A stretch of DNA of 64,000 nucleotides from NCBI GenBank assembly GCA_025058345.1, contig JANXEN010000001.1, forward strand, positions 223,358 to 287,357, written 5' to 3'. Positions 21,512 to 30,979 of this stretch are shown piece by piece; positions within the stretch are counted from its first letter, which is position 1, and the number at the start of each line of letters is the position of its first letter. The DNA comes from Sulfolobales archaeon (GTDB lineage: Archaea > Thermoproteota > Thermoprotei_A > Sulfolobales > NBVN01). The translations under genes and the position numbers were made by a program. Below the pieces are notes generated by a model. The model was not told the DNA's origin and searched no databases. It was given only the letters and a program-made list of their open reading frames with translations.

Positions 21512-21874
21512 GTGAACGTACTGTCTGAGACTCAGGGAGATAGCAAATCAGCCAAGAGAGATATTAAGTCATTAATTGCTATTATACCTCCTCCCCAGTC
21601 ACTCACAGCTAAACAACCAAAAATTAAGGAAAGGAGGATTAGATTAAGATATAGCGGATTGGTAAAGCCTGACGAGTTACGCTTATCTAAGTCCCTGGCT
21701 GAAGAACTTGAGATTAAGGATGTTGTGCAGATCGTGGTTGGCGGTAAGAAGAGTGTAGACTTGAAGGCAGTAATTGATGATAAGTTACCTCCGAACGAGG
21801 TGTTAGGAAATCCGGAGGCGATGAAGTCTAAGGGGATCGCCGATAATAGTATAGTAACCATTAGAGGTAAGTAG
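21512..21874 (+). CDS. Conserved hypothetical protein
   Basis: 120-aa ORF in a same-strand run; ends in a small beta-rich domain. Confidence 0.65.
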   Translation: MNVLSETQGDSKSAKRDIKSLIAIIPPPQSLTAKQPKIKERRIRLRYSGLVKPDELRLSKSLAEELEIKDVVQIVVGGKKSVDLKAVIDDKLPPNEVLGNPEAMKSKGIADNSIVTIRGK

Positions 21875-21883
21875 ATGGTATAG

Positions 21884-22312
21884 ATGGCATGTTTAGAGGT
21901 TCTTAAAGAACTTCAAGAAACAACATTAATTCGTGAGAGGTTGCTAAATAGGTTAAGGAATGAATTAAGTAAATTTGTTAGAGGTTCCGGCGACGAAGAG
22001 GTTGTTAAGGATTTAATAGAGGACTTAAGGTTTAATAGAAGGAACTACATCAAGTTAAGTGCCGAGATCTCTAAGAAGGGGGTATTAACTAACGAATTAA
22101 GTAATGATCTCTCAACATTAATAGAATATAATGTATTAATAGCCCTCAATAACGAGTTAGAGTTGCTTTCTAGGGTATATAAGTACGTTCAGGAAGGTAG
22201 GATAAAGCTCCTTATGCTTGAAGATATACATAGTGATATCGAATTAATCAACGACATTATGTATAGGTTCTCAACCATCCTCCCATCATTCAAAGATGTG
22301 CATCAATCCTAA
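21884..22312 (+). CDS. Hypothetical helical protein
   Basis: 142-aa ORF 10 nt after the previous gene. Confidence 0.65.
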   Translation: MACLEVLKELQETTLIRERLLNRLRNELSKFVRGSGDEEVVKDLIEDLRFNRRNYIKLSAEISKKGVLTNELSNDLSTLIEYNVLIALNNELELLSRVYKYVQEGRIKLLMLEDIHSDIELINDIMYRFSTILPSFKDVHQS

Positions 22313-22433
22313 ATGTTTGTTAAGTAAAGTGTCTTAGGTACTTACAACATTAGCTACTGGTCAGAGATACTTCAAAAGTTAGGCAATACACATATATATC
22401 TGGTTTATACCATCATTATGTGGTAGACTCATA

Positions 22434-23126
22434 ATGAGTGAGGATGCTCTGCGGCTTGAGTTAAGCATTGGAAGTAACGAAAGTATAGCTGAGTCTAATA
22501 TAGTTGAGAGGGTGAAAGCGCTGCTTAGGGACGTCCTTCAGGAATTTAAGGAGGTGTTGAATCAGGTTAAAGACCTAAGTGATGGTAAGTTAGAACTAGT
22601 TAAGGTTAGACATGAAAGGATAAGGAGCGTTAAGAATAATGTTGAGAATAACACCATCATCGTTATGGAGTACATTGTTAGGGTCTCACCGGCATTAATA
22701 CATAAGGACATATATATCTCAATAGTTAATGGGATATTGAAATCGGCTGAGAGTTGTGAAGCTACATCTTACAGGGCTTTAGCACTTTCAACTAGGGGAT
22801 CAGCTAAGATAAGTGATATGTTGTATTTACTGTTAGAATCTATGATTAGAAATAGTATCGGTATGATAGAAAATCTTGATAATATGCTTACTTTGATTTC
22901 GTTGAATCCTAAGAAAGTTGGTGAAGTATATAATAACTTAGTGAAGTTGGAGGATAGTATTGATGATTACTATAGGCATGCATTAGTTGAGGTTGTTAAG
23001 ACTAAGGACCTTGATGCTGGTGGTTTAGTCCTTACTAAAGAGTTGATCGATAAGTTAGAGGATGCTGCAGATCACTTAAAGGATATAGGCACTAACATCA
23101 GGTATATATCTCTTCATAGGATTTAA
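22434..23126 (+). CDS. DUF47/PhoU-like helical protein
   Basis: Long alpha-helical sequence with a LEDAADHLKDIGTNIRYISL end typical of DUF47. Confidence 0.6.
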   Translation: MSEDALRLELSIGSNESIAESNIVERVKALLRDVLQEFKEVLNQVKDLSDGKLELVKVRHERIRSVKNNVENNTIIVMEYIVRVSPALIHKDIYISIVNGILKSAESCEATSYRALALSTRGSAKISDMLYLLLESMIRNSIGMIENLDNMLTLISLNPKKVGEVYNNLVKLEDSIDDYYRHALVEVVKTKDLDAGGLVLTKELIDKLEDAADHLKDIGTNIRYISLHRI

Positions 23127-23128
23127 CG

Positions 23129-23668
23129 ATGATTAAGGCGCAACTAGTTGGATCTAAGTTAATAGTGTTTGAAGTAAGTGATGCTAAGGCTATATTCTCG
23201 AACGGATTTTTCGGTAAGCCAGTAGGTGTTAAGAAACCTAAGACTACAGAAATAGATTCACCGCTCGAACTATCTCTTGTTGAGGGTATGTATCTTTTTG
23301 AGAGTGGTGTGATTTCAGTTGAATATATGGGTAAGGTGCTGAGTTTAGAGGAATTCCGCTCTATAGGTAGTACTAGAATAGTGAATTTCGAAGACCTCTA
23401 TCACGTGTATAAGGAGTTAAGGAAGGAGGGCTTCGTAGTTCGCTCGGGGCTTAAATACGGTGCTGATTTCGCAGTATATAGGTTAAGGCCTGGTTTAGAG
23501 CATGCTCCATACCTTGTTAAGGTAGTGAGATTTGATAGTAACGTAGATCCGGGTGACTTAGTTGGGTGGGGGAGATTATCACATAGTGTTAGGAAGAAGC
23601 TGCTAATAGCCGTTATATATCCTAATAAAGAGATAAACTACATAATGTTTAAATGGTTCAAACCGTAA
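23129..23668 (+). CDS. endA: tRNA-splicing endonuclease, catalytic subunit
   Basis: YGADFAVYRLRPGLEHAPYLVKVV...SHSVRKKLLIAVI contains the Tyr/His/Lys triad. Confidence 0.93.
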   Translation: MIKAQLVGSKLIVFEVSDAKAIFSNGFFGKPVGVKKPKTTEIDSPLELSLVEGMYLFESGVISVEYMGKVLSLEEFRSIGSTRIVNFEDLYHVYKELRKEGFVVRSGLKYGADFAVYRLRPGLEHAPYLVKVVRFDSNVDPGDLVGWGRLSHSVRKKLLIAVIYPNKEINYIMFKWFKP

Positions 23669-23706
23669 GTATAAAGTGGAAGCCAGCACAGTATTAGGTG
23701 AGTTAG

Positions 23707-24102
23707 GTGGAGATGACTGATAAGCAACAGAGGGTAGGGAGATATCAAGAAAGTGGTAGAGAATTGAAACCGCTCCCAATAGGTAAGAATTGCAATCAGT
23801 TATGTCCGTTCTTCAAATGTTCTAAGGCTGCAATAGTATACACTAACAAAGTAATTAAGGGTCATGTACAGAAGTCAGCTATGTGTAGGTGGATTGGAGA
23901 CCAGTGCTTAGGCTATAAATGCCAATTTAGCTACTGTGAACGTAGGGCATTACTACCTAGTGGTGTATGTACCTTAGCGGTAAAGTTCAGTGAGGGTAGT
24001 GAGGAGTTCTTCAAGGAAGTCGAGAAGGCTGACATAGGTGGAGGTAAAGTTAAAGACATTCTTGGCCGAAGAACTGGTCGCAAAGACGCATTCCTTGAGT
24101 AG
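23707..24102 (+). CDS. Cys-rich conserved hypothetical protein
   Basis: CNQLCPFFKC...CRWIGDQCLGYKCQFSYCERR...C; 131 aa. Confidence 0.7.
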   Translation: MEMTDKQQRVGRYQESGRELKPLPIGKNCNQLCPFFKCSKAAIVYTNKVIKGHVQKSAMCRWIGDQCLGYKCQFSYCERRALLPSGVCTLAVKFSEGSEEFFKEVEKADIGGGKVKDILGRRTGRKDAFLE

Positions 24103-24685
24103 GTCTTAAATCACCGCTCCAGCGGGGATATAGGTTATTTTCAATACCTACCACATCTAAGACCTTGCCAACCACGTAATCTACAAAATCTTTTACGTCC
24201 TTAGGAATTGTGTAAAACGCTGGTGCTGCTGGCACTATTATTGAGCCTGCTACTGAAGCCCTAAGCATGTTAATAATGTCGATGGTGCTTAGAGGGGTTT
24301 CTCTAATAAGAAGTACTAAAGGTTTTCTCAATCTGAGGAAGTTAGAGGCGGTTCTCGTTAATAAATCGCTTTGATATGAATTAGCTATAGACGCAAGTGT
24401 TTTTAATGAGCATGGTGCTATAACCATCGAGTTAAAGTTATAGATCGCTGAGGAACTCGCCAAAGGAGAATCAAGTTCTTCCTCCCTGTAAACACTACTA
24501 CACCTAGATCTAACTATTTTTAAGAATGCTTCACTTCTGCAGCACTCATGTTCAGCTACATTAATGGCGTTCTTAGTTATTATTGCATAAATCTCGAAGT
24601 CTTTAAGTTTGCTTAGATAATCAATAAGCCTTAATCCATATATAACTCCGCTAGCACCAGTTATACCAACTACTAACTTCTTCAT
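24050..24685 (-). CDS. ubiX: UbiX-family flavin prenyltransferase
   Basis: VVGITGASGVIYGLRLI, SSAIYNFNSMVIAPCSLKTLASIA, KPLVLLIRETPLSTI. Confidence 0.93.
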   Translation of the reverse strand: MKKLVVGITGASGVIYGLRLIDYLSKLKDFEIYAIITKNAINVAEHECCRSEAFLKIVRSRCSSVYREEELDSPLASSSAIYNFNSMVIAPCSLKTLASIANSYQSDLLTRTASNFLRLRKPLVLLIRETPLSTIDIINMLRASVAGSIIVPAAPAFYTIPKDVKDFVDYVVGKVLDVVGIENNLYPRWSGDLRPTQGMRLCDQFFGQECL

Positions 24686-24726
24686 TTTAAATCACCTTTT
24701 TAAAGGCGGTAACATGATTTAAATAT

Positions 24727-24775
24727 GTGATGAGGCTCGAAAGGTCGGATTAGTGAAGAGCCCGTGCAGGGCTGA
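24727..24775 (+). ncRNA. C/D-box guide sRNA
   Basis: GTGATGA (C) - 12 nt - CGGA (D') - TTA - GTGAAGA (C') - 12 nt - CTGA (D); both guides exactly 12 nt. Confidence 0.82.
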
Positions 24776-24821
24776 ATCCCTATACTTAATTTCTCTGTTG
24801 TAACTACTCATACGGTTAGTT

Positions 24822-25742
24822 ATGATGGATGAGGAGGTAGTTAAGAAGTACTTAAGGGCAGGGGAAATTGCGTTTAGGGTTAAGCAAAACGTAATTACAT
24901 ACTTTAGGGCTGGTTTAAAGCTACTTGAATTAGGGAGTTTTATAGAGGGTATGATTAAGGATTTTGGGGCTCAACCAGCGTTCCCCGTCAACATATCTAT
25001 TAACTCCATAGCAGCACATAAGACACCTCTTCCTGATGAGGTAGTACCTCAGATCATGGAGGGTGATGTAGTTAAGATTGATGTAGGTGTTCATGTAGAT
25101 GGATATATTGCCGATACCGCTATAACTCTATGTATTGATGATAGGTTCGCTCTATTAGTTGATGCTGCTAAGGAAGCATTAGAGAAATCATTAAGCAGCA
25201 TTCGGGAAGGTGTTAGGTTTTCAAGCATTGGAGGTGTTATTGAAGAAACGGCTAAGAAGTACGGACTTAAGTCTATAAGGAATTTAGGGGGTCACAGCGT
25301 AGGTAGGTACTTAATTCATGCAGGTGATGTAATACCCAACTACAATGACATAACTCTATTCGGAAAATTCAGACGCGGTGAAGCATACGCTATTGAACCC
25401 TTCGTATCTAATGGTAAGGGTTATGTGGTTGAGTTAGATGAAGCTAACATATACGCGTTAACTAAGACAAAGTTCAAAAACCTAACATCGCAGGAACTGC
25501 AATTAGCCAGTTACGTGATGGAGAGGTTTAAGACCTTACCGTTCTGTGAGAGGTGGTTATTACGTGAGATTAACTTGCCTATAGATGCTTTAAGGACTGT
25601 CTTAAACTCTCTAATATCTAAGAACATAGTTAAGAAGTATCCAATACTTCAGGAAGCTCTGAGTACGGCATACGTTGCACAATTTGAAGAGACCGTTTTA
25701 ATAAGTGATGATGTATTAGTTATTACGAATCCTAAGTTTTAG
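24822..25742 (+). CDS. map: Methionine aminopeptidase, type II
   Basis: FPVNISINSIAAHKTPLPDE, GDVVKIDVGVHVDGYIADTAIT, NLGGHSVGRYLIHAG, FAIEPF-like segment. Confidence 0.96.
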   Translation: MMDEEVVKKYLRAGEIAFRVKQNVITYFRAGLKLLELGSFIEGMIKDFGAQPAFPVNISINSIAAHKTPLPDEVVPQIMEGDVVKIDVGVHVDGYIADTAITLCIDDRFALLVDAAKEALEKSLSSIREGVRFSSIGGVIEETAKKYGLKSIRNLGGHSVGRYLIHAGDVIPNYNDITLFGKFRRGEAYAIEPFVSNGKGYVVELDEANIYALTKTKFKNLTSQELQLASYVMERFKTLPFCERWLLREINLPIDALRTVLNSLISKNIVKKYPILQEALSTAYVAQFEETVLISDDVLVITNPKF

Positions 25743-25760
25743 AAACTCTTCTTAGAGTTT
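25743..25760 (+). terminator. Hairpin right after the map stop codon
   Basis: AAACTCT-TCTT-AGAGTTT perfect 7-bp stem 1 nt after the stop codon, followed by T. Confidence 0.4.
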
Positions 25761-25829
25761 TACTGGACTTCGGTTAGTTGATAAAAATATATATTGAGGT
25801 ATAGCTATGGCTTTTAGGAGGATGGGTAA

Positions 25830-26927
25830 ATGGACGCTGGAAGTTCAAGTGATACTTGGTATTTGATACTGCTATTGATGTTTGCGATTTCATTTATACT
25901 TAACTTCACCGACATACCTCAGAGGATTCAGTTATGGAGGTTTGCATCATACATTAGGCGTAGGTTGATTCAGATGGATGAGATCGAGAGCGATGTTAGG
26001 CGTAGATTAATTAACTATCTCGGTAAGTTAAACATCAACTCACCTAAGGATGTTGTGGATAACTTCATGAACAATTACTTCCTAATAGAGCCAGTTGACA
26101 TAGAACCTATAGACATCATTAAGAGACTTTCACATCTAATTAACGTTAGGGACACTAACGTTAAGACCTACGCGGAAAGGTACATGCCTGGGATACAGAA
26201 ATCTGAGAGATATAATGCGATCGTAGCTTTAGAGATAGCTTCCGCCATTAACTTAGTTAATAAGGTCCTAAAGCATTACTTCAAACTGGGATTGAAGAAT
26301 AATAATTGGGTATTACTTATGCAGTTAGCTCTTGAGATGCCTAACATAATCAGGATAGTTAACTCCTACAGCAAGGCATTAGACGCTTTCTTCTCAGGTA
26401 CTCCCATAGGGGATGGTGCAGGACCTCTACTGGTGAGGTACTTAGTTGGTAATTCCGAACCTAAACGTATAGCTGAGGACACGGTATATTATGAGACATT
26501 GATTAACGGTAGGAGGGTCTATGCTATTAAGGCTGAAGGTCCTGGGGCAAACGTAGGTAAACCCGGCGAAGCCGTTGAGAAGTTAGTTGATATGCTAGGC
26601 GGTAATGTTTCAAGAATAGTTACAGTTGATGCAGCACTTAAGTTAGAGATAGAAGATACTGGTGAAGTAGCTGAAGGTGTTGGAGCTGCTATAGGTGATA
26701 TCGGACCTGAGAAAATAGGTATTGAGAGGGCAGCGACTAAGTACGGGATACCGTTAGATGCGGTAGTTATTAAAATGTCACTTGAAGAAGCGATAAACAC
26801 TATGACTAAAGAAGTTTACGACGGTGTTTTAAAGGCTTTTGAAAGAGTTAAAAATACGATAAATAGTGTAGGGGAGGGAGGTTCCATAATAGTAATTGGT
26901 GTAGGGAATACCGTGGGGGTGCTTTAG
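25830..26927 (+). CDS. DUF1512-family membrane protein
   Basis: N-terminal TM (YLILLLMFAISFILNFTDIPQRIQLWRF), Gly-rich C-terminal region; matches DUF1512 as I recall it. Confidence 0.7.
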   Translation: MDAGSSSDTWYLILLLMFAISFILNFTDIPQRIQLWRFASYIRRRLIQMDEIESDVRRRLINYLGKLNINSPKDVVDNFMNNYFLIEPVDIEPIDIIKRLSHLINVRDTNVKTYAERYMPGIQKSERYNAIVALEIASAINLVNKVLKHYFKLGLKNNNWVLLMQLALEMPNIIRIVNSYSKALDAFFSGTPIGDGAGPLLVRYLVGNSEPKRIAEDTVYYETLINGRRVYAIKAEGPGANVGKPGEAVEKLVDMLGGNVSRIVTVDAALKLEIEDTGEVAEGVGAAIGDIGPEKIGIERAATKYGIPLDAVVIKMSLEEAINTMTKEVYDGVLKAFERVKNTINSVGEGGSIIVIGVGNTVGVL

Positions 26928-27230
26928 ATGATACAGCTACGTAATGCGTTAGATGTGTTTACGTTGGTCATGCTTATCGTAACGATAGTGCTCCTCATAT
27001 ACACCATGTCCGTAATGCTTATGCAGAGGGGTAAAGGGAAGACCCCTACGAATCCTAAGGTCGTTACTAAGGTGAGATGCGTTCAAAACGACTATAGTGC
27101 CGAGAGAGACTTCAGTAAGGGGGACTACGTAGGGTTAGAGATAGGGAAGTGCCCGAAATGTGGCGATACACTAAAGGTCGAGGCAATTTACGCTGTTGGC
27201 GGCCCTAAGGAGAAGGATCAGCCGCTGTAA
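26928..27230 (+). CDS. Small membrane protein with C-terminal zinc ribbon
   Basis: TM at N-terminus, then KCPKCGDTLKVEAIYAVGG; follows the previous gene directly. Confidence 0.7.
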   Translation: MIQLRNALDVFTLVMLIVTIVLLIYTMSVMLMQRGKGKTPTNPKVVTKVRCVQNDYSAERDFSKGDYVGLEIGKCPKCGDTLKVEAIYAVGGPKEKDQPL

Positions 27231-27310
27231 ATCTAACATACAATGCTTAGCGCTTAATGCGTTTTAAACCTAATTTAACTTTAAATCCGTATTAAACAGT
27301 AGGGGATTGA

Positions 27311-28162
27311 TTGATGAAGGTTCTTCAGTATCTGGTAGAGGCGATAGACCTAAGTGTGTATTCGTATATTAAACCAGCAGCGATTCATAGATATTCACTA
27401 CAGGATCAAGATCTACATAAGTATGTGAAGACATTATCAGTTGCATTGAATTACTACCTACAGGCATACAGTCTCGGTGAGTCAATAGCTAAGGGCGGCC
27501 TTGGGGTATCGTCTGCGAATTTAGGTAAGCTTATATCGCAGACAATTGCAGCATCATTCAGTAAGTTATCTGCTAAGACTGTCGTGGAACTACATCTAAT
27601 GCTAATACCTACAGTCATGTCCATTTCTTACGTATTATCTGTTGAACGTACCATGAACTTAAACACTTTCAGGAAGGCATCTGCTTTAATGCTCACGCAT
27701 TCAGATGTTAAGGATGCTTTAGAGGTTTACGCAGTTCTTAAAAAGTTTGATAAGTATGAACGGATTCTAGCGGAGGTAGGAATTAGTGAAGGAATTATAA
27801 GGACAAACTCTATGAACTTACGCACTCTATACCTAGCACTGGGCAAGCGGGTGTCACTGCTTAACACGTTAGTTGATAGGCTGGAAGTGATAATAGGTAT
27901 GTCGAATAGATTCATTAAAACCTATGACGAGACGTACGACTACAACATAGCTACGGTGTCCTCATACATTTATGGGTTAGAGTCGCTGTACGGTATTTCT
28001 CTAAAGCCGGACATCCTTAAAGAGCGTAACTTCATGAATGAATTATATAGACTTGATAAAGAGCTTAGGAGTAAGGGCTATAACTTTAACGATTTAATAC
28101 CTGTTCTAACTGCATCGACGTTATTGTCTCTATTCACGCTTGAGCATTCCGTTAGGAGCTAG
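27311..28162 (+). CDS. Hypothetical protein
   Basis: 283-aa ORF; family not recognised. Confidence 0.65.
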   Translation: MMKVLQYLVEAIDLSVYSYIKPAAIHRYSLQDQDLHKYVKTLSVALNYYLQAYSLGESIAKGGLGVSSANLGKLISQTIAASFSKLSAKTVVELHLMLIPTVMSISYVLSVERTMNLNTFRKASALMLTHSDVKDALEVYAVLKKFDKYERILAEVGISEGIIRTNSMNLRTLYLALGKRVSLLNTLVDRLEVIIGMSNRFIKTYDETYDYNIATVSSYIYGLESLYGISLKPDILKERNFMNELYRLDKELRSKGYNFNDLIPVLTASTLLSLFTLEHSVRS

Positions 28163-28213
28163 TTTGGCGCCATTAACTGACTCACAAACACGTATAAATT
28201 CACTACGTGGAGT

Positions 28214-28984
28214 TTAATAGTTGATTGATTCCTTAGGCGGTGTAGCGTTAATGACGGTTATCGCTTTTCTAGCGGGTAATGATACGTTATAGATTTTAAC
28301 ACCATCTAGGTCGGCCTCCAAAATCCTGGAGTTATGTGCGTGGGCATGTATAGCTATAGTTGGCTTGACGTCTTTAAGGACATCCTCTATATATCTAGAC
28401 CCCATGAAGGGTAGGACTTTTTCAGGTTCACCCTTTACAGTTGTGAATGTAGGTGCGTAATGCGATACATATATGGTTATATCCGCAACTTTCTTCGAAT
28501 CGCTCAGTAATTTCTTTATCACAGCCGGTCTCTCCCTATATACTCGCTCAAGAATTGGTTTGTTCTTCCTCTGCCAGTAGGTGAGCTTCTCAAGAGCTCC
28601 TCTACTGCCTACTATCCCCACCTTCAAGTCATTGATATATACTATAGATAGAGAATCACTAAGCCACACAACCTCCGGATATTCGTTAATGAACTTCTCC
28701 TCAACTTCATGGTACTCCTCGTTACCGAAGACAGCTATTATCGGTATACCTCTGAATTTAGACTTAATGCTATCCACTATCATCTTAAGTTCCTTAGCAT
28801 TACCCTCATCAACCATATCTCCTGCAAAAATTATGAGGTCAGGTTTTGAGTTAATTAAGGATTTTAGGGATGCTAAGAATAAGTTGAAGTACCTACTACC
28901 ATGTACGTCGCCGACAGCATACATTCTAACTAACGACATCACAATCCTATAATATATCCAGCAATTAAAGTTTAATAGAATCAA
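28214..28984 (-). CDS. Metallophosphoesterase
   Basis: AVGDVHGSRYFN, IFAGDMVDEGN, VFGNEEYHE, HAHAHNSRILE. Confidence 0.9.
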   Translation of the reverse strand: MILLNFNCWIYYRIVMSLVRMYAVGDVHGSRYFNLFLASLKSLINSKPDLIIFAGDMVDEGNAKELKMIVDSIKSKFRGIPIIAVFGNEEYHEVEEKFINEYPEVVWLSDSLSIVYINDLKVGIVGSRGALEKLTYWQRKNKPILERVYRERPAVIKKLLSDSKKVADITIYVSHYAPTFTTVKGEPEKVLPFMGSRYIEDVLKDVKPTIAIHAHAHNSRILEADLDGVKIYNVSLPARKAITVINATPPKESINY

Positions 28985-29063
28985 TGGAAGGTTCAGCTCT
29001 ACATCATTAGTTTATTAAGTGCTATAATTATTTATAAGGTACTCACGCATAGTATGATGGGGT

Positions 29064-29285
29064 ATGAATGCTATGGTTAAGCTGGTTGGTACGAACTCGG
29101 CTGGACATCTCGGTTGGGTAGTTAAATACTGCAGCATATGTAATAGGAAGTTAGTTGTAGGGAATGACGCAATATATTCCTGCCCTAAGTGTAGTTCAGT
29201 GAGTAATCTTCATTACTGCTTAGCTGATTACAAAAGACTTCATGGGAAGTGCCCACACTGCAAAAGCGACTTAGTACCAATCTAG
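29064..29285 (+). CDS. Small zinc-binding (RING/treble-clef-like) protein
   Basis: CSICNRKLVVGNDAIYSCPKCSSVSNLHYCLADYKRLHGKCPHC. Confidence 0.75.
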   Translation: MNAMVKLVGTNSAGHLGWVVKYCSICNRKLVVGNDAIYSCPKCSSVSNLHYCLADYKRLHGKCPHCKSDLVPI

Positions 29286-29303
29286 TGTTAAAGGTAAAGG
29301 TCT

Positions 29304-29654
29304 TTGAGATCGTTTAAGGGTGTTAAGGAAGTATTTATAGATGACCAACTTAAACTCAACATAGTTGATTTCGGTAGTGAAGTGTTTGTCAGTGCTGACG
29401 TCGCAAGCATTCCTTGGTGTTATAGCGTTGATCATGAAATCTCCATAGATAACGTGAAGGTTGTTTACTCTCATCTAGAAGTCCCTGACGTAGGGAAAGT
29501 TGAGGTAGTTGGCTCTAACGTCGCTGGAGACGTTAAGGTAATTAACGTCAAGTATAAGGTCAAAGATGTTAATTCATCAATTCATGCATATCATCAAATA
29601 ATTAAGTACATCTCAGGCAGGTGTAACGAAGCCACATATAAAGCACCATCTTAA
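29304..29654 (+). CDS. Hypothetical protein
   Basis: 116-aa ORF just downstream of the zinc protein. Confidence 0.55.
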   Translation: MRSFKGVKEVFIDDQLKLNIVDFGSEVFVSADVASIPWCYSVDHEISIDNVKVVYSHLEVPDVGKVEVVGSNVAGDVKVINVKYKVKDVNSSIHAYHQIIKYISGRCNEATYKAPS

Positions 29655-29867
29655 GACCCACTGCTTACGTATAATAGGAAGTGTTTTACAGGTAATGATT
29701 CTACCCTAAATCTACTAGCAAATAAATTCTTCGCTCTTAATACGTAACAATACGTAAATGATTTTATTCAGCAGTTATGGATTTACTCTCGATGATTCAT
29801 CTCCAGGTCATATCGGTCTCAATGTTTTAAAGGATTTTAAGTATTTAGAGCGTAGTTGGGGTAAATC

Positions 29868-30377
29868 TTGAGTGATGTAGAGTTACATTCATCGGAGTAC
29901 ATAGTATCTGAGCAAACATACCTCGTCGACTCCCTCGCCGACGATTTAGTTAGGGTGGCCTCTGTTATAGGCATTCTTAAAAGCATTGATGAAGGGTATG
30001 AGGAGTTAATACCTCTTCTTAAGACTTTGACGTCAGAGTTAGTGATGGAACTTCACACAACTTCCTATGTGGAAGGCATAGTAGATGAGTTATGCGGAGT
30101 TATTTCTAAACGCCTCTGGGAGATCGATGATGAGTTTAAACTATCAATACTTATAAATGATGTAGTATTCCTGGGTAAAATGATTAAGGAGGGTGTTAAG
30201 GACTCAGAATACGCTTCAGAAGTGCTAAACGAATTTATAGAGACGTTCTCTATAGACCTAACTAAATGTAAGACTCTACAGAGTGTTTTAAGTAGTGGGG
30301 ACCCACATCTCATCCTTCAGACGGTGCTGATAGGGCTTGTGCTATCTGTTGGTGGGCTCAGCTATGATGGTGGTTAG
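29868..30377 (+). CDS. Hypothetical helical protein
   Basis: 169-aa ORF; overlaps the start of the next gene. Confidence 0.6.
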   Translation: MSDVELHSSEYIVSEQTYLVDSLADDLVRVASVIGILKSIDEGYEELIPLLKTLTSELVMELHTTSYVEGIVDELCGVISKRLWEIDDEFKLSILINDVVFLGKMIKEGVKDSEYASEVLNEFIETFSIDLTKCKTLQSVLSSGDPHLILQTVLIGLVLSVGGLSYDGG

Positions 30378-30693
30378 TTTGTCTAGAGTTGATGTGCTGT
30401 CGGAGAGACTTATAGAGTTTGTCGCTAGGGTTGCATCAAAGATAAGTTACGATCAGCGGAAGTTAGTTGCTATCTCAGGTACCTCTATCCATAAGATAGT
30501 GGTTAACGTTGTTAATAGGGTAGCTGATTGGGTATCGGAGGATAGAGGAGGGCTTCTATGGTGTAGGTTATGTAATAGAGGTTCGTTTACTAAGAGAGGG
30601 CTTTACCTACATTTAGTTAGAGTCCATAATTTCGAGATAAAAAACATAGTTGAGGATGAATTACGTAGGGAACTAAGAACTTCAACTAATTAA
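30364..30693 (+). CDS. Small protein with a C2H2-type zinc finger
   Basis: CRLCNRGSFTKRGLYLHLVRVH = C-x2-C-x12-H-x4-H; ATG at 30364 preferred over the 30337 ORF start. Confidence 0.7.
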   Translation: MMVVSLSRVDVLSERLIEFVARVASKISYDQRKLVAISGTSIHKIVVNVVNRVADWVSEDRGGLLWCRLCNRGSFTKRGLYLHLVRVHNFEIKNIVEDELRRELRTSTN

Positions 30694-30891
30694 ATAATCT
30701 AAAACTTAAAGTAATTATTGGTTTATAAGAGATTATCTCTGAGAATACTTACACTAACCCGCGACTAACAAATGAGGCTTTACTATAATCAGCGGTCATT
30801 TAGGGATGGAGGAGCTCACCAACTCACTTTTGGAGTCACTAATCATCCCTTAGATTAATTACATCCTTTAATTATAAACCTATACAGTAAG

Positions 30892-30979
30892 TGCCGCCGC
30901 GGGGATTCGAACCCCGGACCTCCGGATCTCCCAGCGACCGTATGAGTCCGGCGCTCTCACCAGACTAAGCTACGGCGGC
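30892..30979 (-). tRNA. Elongator tRNA-Met(CAT) with 13-nt intron at 37/38
   Basis: GCCGCCG/CGGCGGC acceptor, CCGGA-CTCATA[CGGTCGCTGGGAG]A-TCCGG anticodon arm; intron 30928..30940. Confidence 0.92.

Noticed and set aside
29770-29830. Possible second C/D-box RNA (GATGATT / AGATGAA segments)
   Set aside because: No consistent C-D'-C'-D order or spacing on either strand
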